Shown: piece after piece, positions 34,736 to 43,301 of the stretch
Position numbering within the stretch: the stretch's first letter is position 1
Layout of the letters: each line of letters begins with the position of its first letter
NCBI GenBank assembly: GCA_020634035.1
Contig: JACKCM010000002.1
Span: 248,001 to 312,000, forward strand
DNA length: 64,000 bases
DNA from: Candidatus Obscuribacterales bacterium
GTDB taxonomy: Bacteria; Cyanobacteriota; Vampirovibrionia; Obscuribacterales; Obscuribacteraceae
Reading direction: 5' to 3'
The notes under the pieces: generated by a model
What the model was told of the DNA's origin: nothing
The model's database searches: none
Seen by the model: the letters and a program-made list of their open reading frames with translations, nothing else
Made by a program: the position numbers and the translations under genes

Positions 34736-35365
34736 ATGAAAGTCCCCTTCTTCGGAAAGCTCAAGCGAACGAAATGGATTGAGTATATTCTCATTCCGGC
34801 GGCTGTACTGCTTGGTTTTATCTGGTTACCCTGGAGTCAATTTTCGAAAGAAAACCTTCCCCCGGACCTGGCCGATTTCCCTAGTTTTGTTTCGATAGAA
34901 TCCGATTACAACCTGGGTAGAGGATTTCGCAGGCCGCAGTGGGTTGGAAAGACCAGAGAAGAAGTGATTCAAGAGTTTGGCAAACCAGAGTTTGGCCAGA
35001 AACTCGAAAGAGACGGAATTGTGGGTTATTATAAACGCCACTTCTGGTTCATCTTTCGAGATGGCAGGGTTCATGAGGCTTTTGATAGCGCTTTTCTGGA
35101 TGAGCGGCATTTGATGAAGTATAGACAGGGAAAGAGAATGGAAGAATGGGAGGGGAAAAATCGCTCTGACCTCGTCAGGCGGTACGGCGAAATTTCTGAA
35201 AGGTTTTCTACCTATTTGAGCCCTTTGCCTTACTTCAGAGAAAAAGAAGGCAATTCTATTCAATACGACCTTGTGACATCCAGCGATAGACATCTGGCAT
35301 TTCACATCCGAAGCTCGGATGGCTTGATAGTGGCTGCTTACGATAGAAGCGCCATCGAGCGATGA
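34736..35365 (+). CDS. Single-pass membrane protein with two BamE/SmpA-like repeats
   Basis: 209 residues. A basic N-terminus and one hydrophobic helix (YILIPAAVLLGFIWL) are followed by a soluble domain containing two similar modules: WVGKTREEVIQEFGKPEFG ... GYYKRHFWFIFRDGRVHEAF, and WEGKNRSDLVRRYGEISERF. The pattern G-K-[TN]-R-x-[ED]-[VL]-[IV]-x-[ER]-[FY]-G is that of small outer-membrane-assembly lipoproteins (SmpA/OmlA), but there is no lipobox. It is probably anchored and periplasmic. Function is unknown. Confidence 0.75.
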   Translation: MKVPFFGKLKRTKWIEYILIPAAVLLGFIWLPWSQFSKENLPPDLADFPSFVSIESDYNLGRGFRRPQWVGKTREEVIQEFGKPEFGQKLERDGIVGYYKRHFWFIFRDGRVHEAFDSAFLDERHLMKYRQGKRMEEWEGKNRSDLVRRYGEISERFSTYLSPLPYFREKEGNSIQYDLVTSSDRHLAFHIRSSDGLIVAAYDRSAIER

Positions 35366-35376
35366 CATTGCCGATT

Positions 35377-35688
35377 TCAATCCGCCTGCTTAGCGAGCCA
35401 GTTTTGCACAAAATGCGATTTAAAAAAGGGAAAGGTCTGCACCGATAGCAAGTAAGCGCCCGCCGGGATCAGAGCATCGAGCAGAAATTTCTTCGAGCCG
35501 ATCAAATAAATTACCATGGCGGCAGCGACATAGGTGATGCCGGCCACCGCAAGCTTTCTTTCGAGGCTTACCTCCCAGGCTTTGTCCGCTTCTACTCTGC
35601 GATTTCGTTCTTTTATCCGTTCACAGGTTTCGGTCAGCTCTTCTACTCGGTGTTCTAGAAAAGCCAGTTTCTCTTGCGCATCCTTATA
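35377..35688 (-). pseudogene. Startless coding sequence: coiled coil plus membrane segments
   Basis: A minus-strand frame reads QEKLAFLEHRVEELTETCE, then KAWEVSLERKLAVAGITYVAAAMVIYLIG and ends LAKQAD-TGA at 35377. It looks like real coding sequence (SlyX-like heptads, then one or two hydrophobic segments). A TAA precedes it (35689-35691), and no ATG, GTG or TTG lies before the coiled coil. An ATG in the next frame (35681) would give QEKLAF after one missing base. It is therefore a 5'-frameshifted or remnant gene, or one using CTG. Confidence 0.45.
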
Positions 35689-35790
35689 TTATAGATTTCT
35701 CTTATCATGCCTGCGAAGGATGGCCCGGAATAGGCCAAGGGGATAGACTGGTTGGTCGTACCAAAGATCAACCTGGAGACTGACAAAGTT

Positions 35791-36405
35791 ATGGCTACCG
35801 AAATGATTGAAAAGCTTGATGCACCTGCGCTGTTCATGGCTTGCGAAGAGAATCCCGGCTTGACGATAGTCGATGTACGCAGCCCCATTGAATTTCAGAG
35901 TGAACATATCGAAGGCGCCATCAATCTGCCGGTGGAGCAGTTCGAAGAAAGAAGCAGAGAATTGCCCCTCGACAATGAACTGGTTTTTGTCTGTCGCACA
36001 GGCACCCGCGCCAAACGTGCCATGGCAATCGCTTCTGATGCCGGACTCAACTGTGGACTGCTCGAAGGCGGTATGCTCTCATGGAAGAAAGCCGGACTGC
36101 CTACCATTCGCGGCAAACAAAGGCTGGCTGTGGACCGTCAGGTGCAGCTAACCGTCGGTCTCGGCATCCTGACCAGTCTTGGACTGGGTCTAACGGTTAA
36201 TAGATGGTTCCTCGCTCTGGCCGGAGTCTTCGGCGCCGGACTCACCTATGCCGGTGCTTCGGGTACTTGCGGTCTGGCTAAGGTTCTCGAAAAAGCTCCC
36301 TGGAATCAAATTGAGGGAGAAGCTTGTGCCGAAAAGAAAGCAGCTGAGAAGTCCGGTTCTTGCGGTGGTTCCCATTCGGGCTGCGGTAAGAGCCGCGGCC
36401 AGTGA
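35791..36405 (+). CDS. Rhodanese domain plus DUF2892 membrane domain
   Basis: A YgaP-like architecture. An N-terminal rhodanese domain (IVDVRSPIEFQSEHIEGAIN ... VFVCRTGTRAK) has its active-site persulfide Cys at residue 68. Two hydrophobic helices and the DUF2892 signature follow (ALAGVFGAGLTYAGASGTCGLAKVL then APWN). The tail is Cys/Ser/Gly-rich (SCGGSHSGCGKSRGQ), an unusual extra that may bind metal. Sulfur transfer at the membrane is the expected role. The ATG at 35791 is preferred over an upstream TTG. Its stop overlaps the next gene's GTG start (GTGA), implying coupled translation with a secreted hydrolase. Confidence 0.88.
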   Translation: MATEMIEKLDAPALFMACEENPGLTIVDVRSPIEFQSEHIEGAINLPVEQFEERSRELPLDNELVFVCRTGTRAKRAMAIASDAGLNCGLLEGGMLSWKKAGLPTIRGKQRLAVDRQVQLTVGLGILTSLGLGLTVNRWFLALAGVFGAGLTYAGASGTCGLAKVLEKAPWNQIEGEACAEKKAAEKSGSCGGSHSGCGKSRGQ

Positions 36406-37598
36406 GTTTGATAAGCACAGGCTTGATTCGAAGGCTATCAATCGGTTGTTTCTTAGCAGCGCTTTTGCTTCTCTCGAACTTCTCTGTGGCGATCGCTGCC
36501 TCCGATAGCGAAGCCGAAGCCGGTTGTCCCTATGCCAATAAGAAACTGGGTAAGGCCAAGTGCGAGCGTTTCGGCGATACCAGTGTCTTGCGCTTTGATA
36601 CTGTAGGCAAGCCCAAAGCGCATGTGGTCTGTGTTCATGGTCTGGGGCTTTGCGCCAAAGCATATATTCCATTTGCTGAGCGTATGGCGGCAGCGGGCTA
36701 TCGTACTTGTTCTATCGATGTTAAAGGTTTTGGGGCAGGGCGGCGAGCCTACGATCAGAAGCTGGCTCTGGAAGACAGCATCGCCGAAATCAAAGAGCTT
36801 TTGACATACATAAGAGAGAACGAACCTGATACCAAAACCTATCTGCTGGGAGAATCTATGGGCGGCGCCATCACCATCGCCGTAGCCGCCCGCTATCCTG
36901 AGCTGGTCGATGGTATCATCTGCTCGGCGCCTGCCTGGAAGGTTTATAAGAAGAAACGCACCACCGCCAAAGGGCTGGTCGATCTGGTGATGACCAAGCC
37001 GGGACCGGCTGCCAAAGCGGTTATGCGTCAGGCTACCACCGACAGCAGTTTGCGGGCGCACTGGCGCAAAGACCACGATCATACTCTCGATCTGTCTGCC
37101 GGAGAGATTCTATCTTTCATGCGGTTTATAGCCAAAACCCCCAGACGGGCATCGCGGGTGGAGGTGCCGGTGCTTCTCATTCACGGACTAAAAGATCATC
37201 TGATCAAGCCGGAGGGAACGGCCAGGCTATATCAAAAAATCCCCTCGGAGAAAAAGTGTCTGTTGATGCTCGATTCCGGAGAACATCTTATTCTTGAGGA
37301 AGCACAGTTCGATGATGCTACCATCAATGCTGTGCAGCGATGGATAAGCGATTGCAGCTGCCCTGTTCCTGATAGTAAACATACCAATGCCGTGGTGATA
37401 GTCAATACGAAGAAACTCGGGGAGCAAGAGCGAGACAGGCTGGACCGGATCTTTCACCTTGCCGGAGTAGACCAATATGAAGTCGAAGAATTTAATGATA
37501 TCGATGGCGGTGGCATGCGCAAATTGATGGTCGTGGATTGCGGCAAGAAAAATTCTAAAAATTCTACAGATGATTATGAATCGGAAGAAGAGAACTGA
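36402..37598 (+). CDS. Secreted alpha/beta hydrolase (monoacylglycerol lipase-like)
   Basis: 398 residues, GTG start overlapping the rhodanese stop. A signal peptide (RRLSIGCFLAALLLLSNFSVAIAA) is followed by an alpha/beta hydrolase of the serine aminopeptidase S33/monoglyceride-lipase type: oxyanion region CVHGLGLCA, nucleophile Ser152 in GESMGG, acid in HGLKDHLIKPEG, and His in DSGEHLI. The C-terminal about 75 residues (KHTNAVVIVNTKKLG ... RKLMVVDCGKK) form an extra module not typical of the family. A paralogous hydrolase domain occurs in the 43302-45104 protein. Substrate is unknown. Confidence 0.85.
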   Translation: MSLISTGLIRRLSIGCFLAALLLLSNFSVAIAASDSEAEAGCPYANKKLGKAKCERFGDTSVLRFDTVGKPKAHVVCVHGLGLCAKAYIPFAERMAAAGYRTCSIDVKGFGAGRRAYDQKLALEDSIAEIKELLTYIRENEPDTKTYLLGESMGGAITIAVAARYPELVDGIICSAPAWKVYKKKRTTAKGLVDLVMTKPGPAAKAVMRQATTDSSLRAHWRKDHDHTLDLSAGEILSFMRFIAKTPRRASRVEVPVLLIHGLKDHLIKPEGTARLYQKIPSEKKCLLMLDSGEHLILEEAQFDDATINAVQRWISDCSCPVPDSKHTNAVVIVNTKKLGEQERDRLDRIFHLAGVDQYEVEEFNDIDGGGMRKLMVVDCGKKNSKNSTDDYESEEEN

Positions 37599-37609
37599 CA
37601 GTTATTCTC

Positions 37610-38467
37610 TTATTCCTCTTTTAAAGATTTGCTGCAATATAGGCAGAAGTCAAAAGATGCAGATGTCTCGGCATCGCAATAGGGGCATTTTATGGCACCT
37701 TTGATAGGAGTCGGTTCGAAAATCGTCGGGTCCGACTCTTTCTCTTGAGCTTTGAACAATATATTCTTGTTCTCTTCCGCCATCTTCTTCAGCTCTTCAG
37801 CGGCGCTTAGTTCGATTTCTATAGCAGGCTCAGCCGTGGACTCAATCTCAGTCTCAGTCTCGCGCTCGTTCTCATTTTTTTCAGGTGCCGGCAAAGTTAC
37901 CGGTTGTTTTGAGGCTTTCTCAGCTTCTTTCATCTCCAGCAGGGCGACTTCGGAGCCTTCTCCTTTTCTTGTCAGCTTGAAATCTCCTCTCAGTCGCCAC
38001 TTCTCAAAGGGATTCAGATAGCAACTGCCGCTGATTGTGGATTTATCAAGGCTGATATTGCCGCTGAAGCACTTCATAGTCGGCTTCTCTAAATAGCCGT
38101 GCTTATCGAGATCTTTAAGTATCGACTTTCTGATGAAGCGGACCTTGGGGAAGTCTACAATCCCTACTATGTTGTCGGTCCCGTAGCTGTCCGTGATCGA
38201 GCCTGCGATGGTGGTGTCGACCACCGAGATGGTCACTGAAAAATCTTTCAAATCTTCCGGGAGACCGGCTTCGTCCACCTGGGATGAGCTATAGAAGCCG
38301 AGCCATTCGCCTTCTGCCTCCACATTGCGGGCATTGATTAAATCCGGAATCCTCAGCCAGGATTCTTCGATCATCCTGGCGTTGTAAGGGGACGACCCGT
38401 TGATAGCTTTTCCTATTCTGGCCACAATGACCACAATGATCAATAAAAAGATAAGCGTTTCGACCAT
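37610..38467 (-). CDS. Membrane-anchored protein with C-terminal zinc ribbon
   Basis: 285 residues. An N-terminal helix (TLIFLLIIVVIVARIG) precedes a beta-rich soluble region of about 150 residues, a Glu-rich linker, and a terminal CPYC-x14-CLYC double knuckle (IKCPYCDAETSASFDFC). It therefore probably sits in the membrane with the ribbon in the cytoplasm. It converges with the secreted hydrolase gene with 11 bases between stops. No family recognised. Confidence 0.75.
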   Translation of the reverse strand: MVETLIFLLIIVVIVARIGKAINGSSPYNARMIEESWLRIPDLINARNVEAEGEWLGFYSSSQVDEAGLPEDLKDFSVTISVVDTTIAGSITDSYGTDNIVGIVDFPKVRFIRKSILKDLDKHGYLEKPTMKCFSGNISLDKSTISGSCYLNPFEKWRLRGDFKLTRKGEGSEVALLEMKEAEKASKQPVTLPAPEKNENERETETEIESTAEPAIEIELSAAEELKKMAEENKNILFKAQEKESDPTIFEPTPIKGAIKCPYCDAETSASFDFCLYCSKSLKEE

Positions 38468-38562
38468 GGCTTAATTTCGAATCGAGCTGCATCTAGCTAC
38501 AATGAATTGCTGCTATTATTTCATAGTTTTTGCGGTAACCCTTTTTATTGACTGAGACAGTT

Positions 38563-38961
38563 ATGAAAATCATTGCATTCAGATTGAAGCCGGGACAGGA
38601 CTTATTAGAGGAGATAAACTCGCATATTTCCTCCGAGGCGATTCAGGCGGCAGCTATTTTTACCATTGTCGGTTCATTGACCCGGGCTAACCTCAGGCTG
38701 GCCGGTGCCAACGAATCGAAGCTTTTCGAAGGTCCCTACGAGATAGTATCGGCAGAAGGCACCATGGGACCGGATGGCAGTCATATTCATATTTCTGTCT
38801 CGAGTGCCGACGGTGAAACCGTAGGTGGTCATTTGCAAAAGGGAAGCCTGATCAATACCACCGCCGAGATAGTGCTCGCAGATTTATCCGAGCACTGGAA
38901 ATTCAAGCGAAAGAAATGCGAAGTCAGCGGTTATCCCGAATTGCATCCGATTGAATTTTAA
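38563..38961 (+). CDS. PPC/DUF296 domain protein
   Basis: A PPC (plants and prokaryotes conserved, DUF296) protein: KIIAFRLKPGQDLLEEIN, AAIFTIVGSLTRANLRL, EIVSAEGTMGPDGSHIHISVS, and the hallmark GETVGGHLQKGSLINTTAEIVLADL. The His/Gly-rich GSHIH and GGHL patches bind metal or DNA in this family; bacterial members are of uncertain role. The ATG at 38563 gives the usual N-terminus; a TTG at 38548 is an alternative. It stands alone. Confidence 0.9.
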   Translation: MKIIAFRLKPGQDLLEEINSHISSEAIQAAAIFTIVGSLTRANLRLAGANESKLFEGPYEIVSAEGTMGPDGSHIHISVSSADGETVGGHLQKGSLINTTAEIVLADLSEHWKFKRKKCEVSGYPELHPIEF

Positions 38962-39135
38962 TTCTGGCATAGCTACTTTGGTGTCTTATATGGTGCCGGT
39001 GACGACGCTGTAACAGTCAGTTAGGCTGCTTTTAACAGGGGCTTTACCGACGCGAAAAAACTTTCCTAACCTGTCCATTCTCTACGTTGAGAGGGAGTCG
39101 ATGCATTGTGGTATTGAAAAGACAGGTATTTAGAA

Positions 39136-39831
39136 ATGAAAGGAATATTGAAAAAAGTCGCTCCACTTATGCTCTCACTGCTTCTCAGTCTGAGCACCGG
39201 TTACGCCCATGCCGAAGACTTAGGAGAATGTGACCTCGGGCTCAAGGCTTACTATGAACTTATGGATCTGCCTGAACAAAGCGCAGATTACAAAGCCTTT
39301 TTGCCGCCATCCTGGAAGCTAGAAGAAACTGCCCGGGGCGATTTGAACAAGGACGGGGTGGAGGATGTGGCGCTGCTTATGGCGAAGAGCGAGGGTAGCG
39401 GCTGTTTTGCCGAGGACGTCGCCCGGGCGGTGGTGGTGGCTTTTCGAGATCGGCAGGGACTCTATCACAAAGCGGCTATCGGGGACGCTGTCGCCAGGCT
39501 TGATTGTTCAATGATGTCGAATGTGAATCTGACTATTGAGCGTGGCAGCTTGCTTGTGGTCAATCAGTGGGGCGAGCGAGATTACACCGTAGAGAAGCTT
39601 CGATTTCGGTATGAGGCGAAGCTGAAGCACTTTGTGATGATCGGTCAGGATCGTTACCAGGTCGATCGTCTGACCATGAACGGCAGAGAGGAGAGCCGCA
39701 ATTTAATCACCGGCGACCGGATATTCGAGTTGATTAAAGATGGTGATGTGGTCTCAATTTCTAAGACCCGCAACAGACCGAAGCGCCCGGTGCTTCTTGA
39801 AGCGGCGGTGGTTGAAGAAGTGTTCGAGTGA
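39136..39831 (+). CDS. Exported protein with FG-GAP-like calcium loop
   Basis: 231 residues. A clear signal peptide (KKVAPLMLSLLLSLSTGYAHA) precedes a single domain. It contains GDLNKDGVEDVALLMAK, a D-x-N-x-D-G-x-x-D loop like FG-GAP/VCBS or dockerin calcium loops, then strand-rich sequence and the basic tail KTRNRPKRPVLLEAAVVEEVFE. It is probably periplasmic. No close family recognised. Confidence 0.75.
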   Translation: MKGILKKVAPLMLSLLLSLSTGYAHAEDLGECDLGLKAYYELMDLPEQSADYKAFLPPSWKLEETARGDLNKDGVEDVALLMAKSEGSGCFAEDVARAVVVAFRDRQGLYHKAAIGDAVARLDCSMMSNVNLTIERGSLLVVNQWGERDYTVEKLRFRYEAKLKHFVMIGQDRYQVDRLTMNGREESRNLITGDRIFELIKDGDVVSISKTRNRPKRPVLLEAAVVEEVFE

Positions 39832-39982
39832 GCCAAATGTCTCAATATCTAAAGTTGGTTTTAAAGAGACCTCGGTTTTGGCTATCGGCTTCGATAATTG
39901 ATATAAACTAGTCCTTCATAAAGTTCGTTTTGGGTGGGAGCGCCGGGCGATAGAAGTCGACAAAGAACTGGGCAAAGGTAAG

Positions 39983-41653
39983 GTGAAGCTGGAGGCGAGA
40001 CCCTCGGCTTCCGACTTTCGGAATCTCATGCACAGCCATGGCGATGCCAGCACCCTCGAGATCTCCTGGGTCGATCCTCTATCCGAAGAAGAGTACCTGC
40101 TGGAAGTTTCAAGACCGCAGCGAGCCGGAGAAGAAGTAGGCTGGATTTTATACATGCGTTCAGAAGCCAGTGTTATCAAGCGATGGCAGAAGAACTCCAA
40201 CGATCTTGCTCTGGTAGAAAAGAACCTTGGCGAATTGATAGAGAACCAGGGCAGCCGCAGGAAGTCCAAAAAAAACGTCACCGAGACTTTCTACGCTTTG
40301 CCTCAGTTCAAAGAGGGCTGGCCTGAAGCCGGCGCCGAGCAGAATACTGGCACAGAGAGCGGGTCTGAGTTCGCCTTACTAGATGAAAAGCCTTCATCCG
40401 TCGGTCTCGACACAGCTCTGGAGCCTCCTCGCGGTGTCGCCGACTATTCAGCCTATCTTGCCGCTTCAAGTTCGTCACTGGGTGAGAGTCTGCAACAGAT
40501 ACCGGTTTTCAAAGATCGTAAAGAGAGCCTGAAAGGCAATCTCGCCCAGGTAGAGATTGCCAATCTTGTGCAATCTATTAGAGGCAGCAGTCTTTCAGGG
40601 CGTTTAAAAATTCATCGCACAAGCTCTTATGTTCACATATTTTTCGTTGACGGTGAGCCCCAGCATGCCGAAGGCAGTCGCGGAACCGGAGAGGATTGTC
40701 TTTTGCAGACCCTGTGCTGGACGTCCGGTGATTTTGAGTTTGAGCCACGGCTGAAGACCAGTGAACTCTCTATCTCGACTCCTTTCGATAGACTTCTTAT
40801 TCAGGGAGCAAAGCTAAAAGAAGCGACCAGCAATCTCAAGAATATGGGACTGCATATGGAGACCCTGCTGCGCTGCAAACGTAGAGGACTGTCCGGAGCA
40901 GATCTGGATAGTATCATGGCCGGTGCGCAGTCATTTGACCCCGATTTAGAAAAGCAAGTTTATGTCTCGCTCGGAAAGTCGGTGAAAACCCTCCATGAGA
41001 TTGTGGAGGAATTCTGGCTGATGCGCAGCACCTGGGTGCCTGTTCTATCCAGTCTCTTCGAAGCGGGACTGATAGAGGTCTTCGAAAGGGATCGCAACGC
41101 GACCGGTTTTGAGCCTCGTCCGGTGAACCAGTCGGTTTTGCAGTCGGCCAGGGCGCGCTTGACCGAGGAATCTACCGATATCCTGACCACCGATTCAGTT
41201 CTTTTCCTGGCTGATTTTTTGATTCGCAACGCACCGGAGATGCAACTGAGTCTGGTGCTGGTTGGATTTCTCGCCGCAAAAGATAAAGCATCCAGTCGCT
41301 CTCCTCAGATCTCCACCGAGGGCTTCAAAATGATCGCCGATGAGATCAATTCTATCCCCCACTTCAAAGGCACTCTCGGGCACTATGAGAGCGGCCAGGG
41401 CTCAATAGCAATTCTGTTTATGGATAGCTCTTACAAAGAGACCCGCAAGGTTGCTAGAGCCGTTCTCGAAGCTCTACCGCCCAGCACCCTCGAGCTGGCG
41501 GTGGCATCAGTCGATACGACCCAGGTTTGCATCGGTTGTGCCCATTACAAAGAGGATGCCGACGATCTCGCTAATCTTGTCGGAGCGGCTGAGACCGCCC
41601 TTGGTGAAGCTCTCAAATATGGTGGCGGGGTAGTCTTCGCCAGGGATCTGTAA
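39983..41653 (+). CDS. DUF4388/PATAN domain protein with a degenerate GGDEF-like end
   Basis: 556 residues, GTG start. A DUF4388 (PATAN) domain lies at about residues 189-255: VEIANLVQSIRGSSLSGRLK ... FFVDGEPQHAEGS ... SGDFEFEP. A helical middle follows. The last 150 residues look like a GGDEF fold without the catalytic loop: LGHYESGQGSIAILFMD where RxGGDEF would be, then ELAVASVDTTQVCIGCAHY and LANLVGAAETALGEALKYGG. PATAN proteins act in two-component signalling. A cyclase-dead c-di-GMP receptor or scaffold is possible, but that is inference. Codons upstream of the GTG stay open to 39902, so an earlier non-ATG start cannot be excluded. Confidence 0.75.
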   Translation: MKLEARPSASDFRNLMHSHGDASTLEISWVDPLSEEEYLLEVSRPQRAGEEVGWILYMRSEASVIKRWQKNSNDLALVEKNLGELIENQGSRRKSKKNVTETFYALPQFKEGWPEAGAEQNTGTESGSEFALLDEKPSSVGLDTALEPPRGVADYSAYLAASSSSLGESLQQIPVFKDRKESLKGNLAQVEIANLVQSIRGSSLSGRLKIHRTSSYVHIFFVDGEPQHAEGSRGTGEDCLLQTLCWTSGDFEFEPRLKTSELSISTPFDRLLIQGAKLKEATSNLKNMGLHMETLLRCKRRGLSGADLDSIMAGAQSFDPDLEKQVYVSLGKSVKTLHEIVEEFWLMRSTWVPVLSSLFEAGLIEVFERDRNATGFEPRPVNQSVLQSARARLTEESTDILTTDSVLFLADFLIRNAPEMQLSLVLVGFLAAKDKASSRSPQISTEGFKMIADEINSIPHFKGTLGHYESGQGSIAILFMDSSYKETRKVARAVLEALPPSTLELAVASVDTTQVCIGCAHYKEDADDLANLVGAAETALGEALKYGGGVVFARDL

Positions 41654-41828
41654 TTTTTAAGAGCTAGTTACCGAATAGTCGGCTATATGAACAAACGTCC
41701 GAGAATATATTTCTGATGCCGGAGAACGGGCAGGGAAGGTGGACTCTCGGTGGGGGCTGTTACGCCCGGGTAGGCTCTGGGTAAATCGTTAAATGACGTA
41801 AGTCGACTTACCAAGAGGGATCCTCTCG

Positions 41829-42758
41829 ATGAGTAATTGGCAATCACTCCATAGTGAGGGTTACTCCAGGGCAAGCGCCGGCGATATTGAGGCGGCCGAG
41901 AGATTTCTCAAGCAAGCAATCGAGGCTGCAGAAGCAACAGGCGCCAGTGCCGAGGTTGCTAACTCTAAAAATTGCCTGGCTGTGGTCTATAAGCAGGACG
42001 GCAGGGTGGATGAGGCTCGTCGGCTTTTCGAAGAAGTTATTGATTTGGCTCCTGCATCGGGCGACCATGGTTCGGCTTATTCAGGACTGGCTGAATTGTT
42101 GTGCGAGAACGGCGACTATGAAGGGGCGCTCAACCTGTTTGATAGAGCGGTCGACAATTTTAACGAGTACGAGTGCGGTCTCGATCTGCACTTTGCCGAG
42201 TGCAGTCTGTTGCGCTTGATTCCTTTATTGCCCGGCAGGGTACAGGAGCGCAAACTCCTCGATGCGGAGGCAGAAGAGATTCGAGATGAGGCGGACGAAG
42301 GACTGAAGGTCTTGAATCTCACCGAGGCGAGCAGCCCGGAGAAAGTGATAGCAGAGATAGACCATTACATAGATCTTGCTCAGGACGAGATCCTGGACCA
42401 TCCGGAGAAACAGGATTTTTACCACTCTAACGGCGAGGCCCTGGCATTTTTATGGGGACTGCAGCTGGAGTCGAAATTCGGCTGGCAGTGGCTTTATATT
42501 CGCCTTGGTCGGTCTGAAGTGCTTGCGATTGCCAGTCCTGACCGCTCTCAGGTGGTCTACCCGATGCACTTTCTTTGTGAGTGCCTTGAAGATCCCGAAC
42601 TGGATTGTACTATCCAGTTGGCTTTTGAACTCTTGCTCGACGAAGACAGTGCCGAATGCGCCCCTGGAGAGTATGAGAACATCATGGAGAGCGTCTTTCG
42701 AATCGTTCCCAAACAGGGCAGAACCAGAAGTCTCGCTGCTGCCAGGCTTCCAGAATAG
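41829..42758 (+). CDS. TPR protein with unknown C-terminal domain
   Basis: 309 residues, cytoplasmic. Residues 1-115 hold about three TPR units (LHSEGYSRASAGDIEAAERF, GRVDEARRLFEEVIDLAP, GDYEGALNLFDRAVDNF). The remaining 190 residues are acidic and helical, containing WGLQLESKFGWQWLYIRLG and LECTIQLAFELLLDEDS-like stretches I cannot place. A GAGGG nine bases before the ATG serves as Shine-Dalgarno. It stands alone and converges on the Fur-family gene. Confidence 0.8.
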   Translation: MSNWQSLHSEGYSRASAGDIEAAERFLKQAIEAAEATGASAEVANSKNCLAVVYKQDGRVDEARRLFEEVIDLAPASGDHGSAYSGLAELLCENGDYEGALNLFDRAVDNFNEYECGLDLHFAECSLLRLIPLLPGRVQERKLLDAEAEEIRDEADEGLKVLNLTEASSPEKVIAEIDHYIDLAQDEILDHPEKQDFYHSNGEALAFLWGLQLESKFGWQWLYIRLGRSEVLAIASPDRSQVVYPMHFLCECLEDPELDCTIQLAFELLLDEDSAECAPGEYENIMESVFRIVPKQGRTRSLAAARLPE

Positions 42759-42767
42759 TTGGTTGAT

Positions 42768-43193
42768 TCAGCCTTTGATCTTGCCGTAGAAAGTGACCTG
42801 ATAAGAGTCAACGGTGAAGTTCTTGCCGAGGCTCTGTTTTACCTCGTCCACTTTCTCTTTTGGAATATCTCTGATAGCGCCGCTTTCAAGATCGACAAAG
42901 TGATGATGAAAGTCTAAGTTGGCGTCATAACGGACTCTTTTAGGGTCTACCGTCACCTCTCGAATTACGCCTGCTTCAACCAGTGCATTCAGGGTGTTAT
43001 AGACCGTAGCCCTAGAAGGTCTGACCGGCAGGTTATTGCGAATCTGTTCATAGACCTCATCGGCCGATGGATGCTCTTCGGTGCTGAGCAGATAGCTGGT
43101 GATCACAACCCGCTGGGAGGTCGGCTTGACATGATGATCCCGGAGCAATTGCTCGACTTGCAAGGTGGTGGTTTTAGAAAAGTGTGCTGCCAT
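42768..43193 (-). CDS. Fur-family transcriptional regulator lacking the structural-zinc cysteines
   Basis: 141 residues with Fur/PerR fold: winged helix LRDHHVKPTSQRVVITSYL ... HPSADEVYEQI ... RPSRATVYNTLNALVEAG, and the dimerisation/metal domain YDANLDFHHHFVDLESGAI. Fur and PerR normally have two C-x-x-C pairs for structural zinc; here the HHHxxCxxC site reads HHHFVDLESG and the C-terminal pair is absent. It is therefore an Irr- or heme/peroxide-like member by elimination. A perfect 15-bp 7-1-7 inverted repeat lies 5 bp before its start, predicting autoregulation. It may control feoB. Confidence 0.88.
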   Translation of the reverse strand: MAAHFSKTTTLQVEQLLRDHHVKPTSQRVVITSYLLSTEEHPSADEVYEQIRNNLPVRPSRATVYNTLNALVEAGVIREVTVDPKRVRYDANLDFHHHFVDLESGAIRDIPKEKVDEVKQSLGKNFTVDSYQVTFYGKIKG

Positions 43194-43197
43194 TTCT

Positions 43198-43212
43198 TTA
43201 GATTAAATCTAA
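43198..43212. promoter_or_regulatory. Fur/PerR-type 7-1-7 operator
   Basis: TTAGATT-A-AATCTAA is a perfect inverted repeat with 7-bp arms and a single central base, the geometry of PerR/Fur boxes. It ends 5 bp from the regulator's ATG, so bound protein would cover the ribosome-binding region. Confidence 0.75.
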
Positions 43213-43301
43213 GGTGCTATTAAGTCAATAACAAGACCATTCTAGAAGATCATATAAAATAGCCCGGTCGATCCCTTTCTATAGAACATGTGATTTAGTA
43301 A

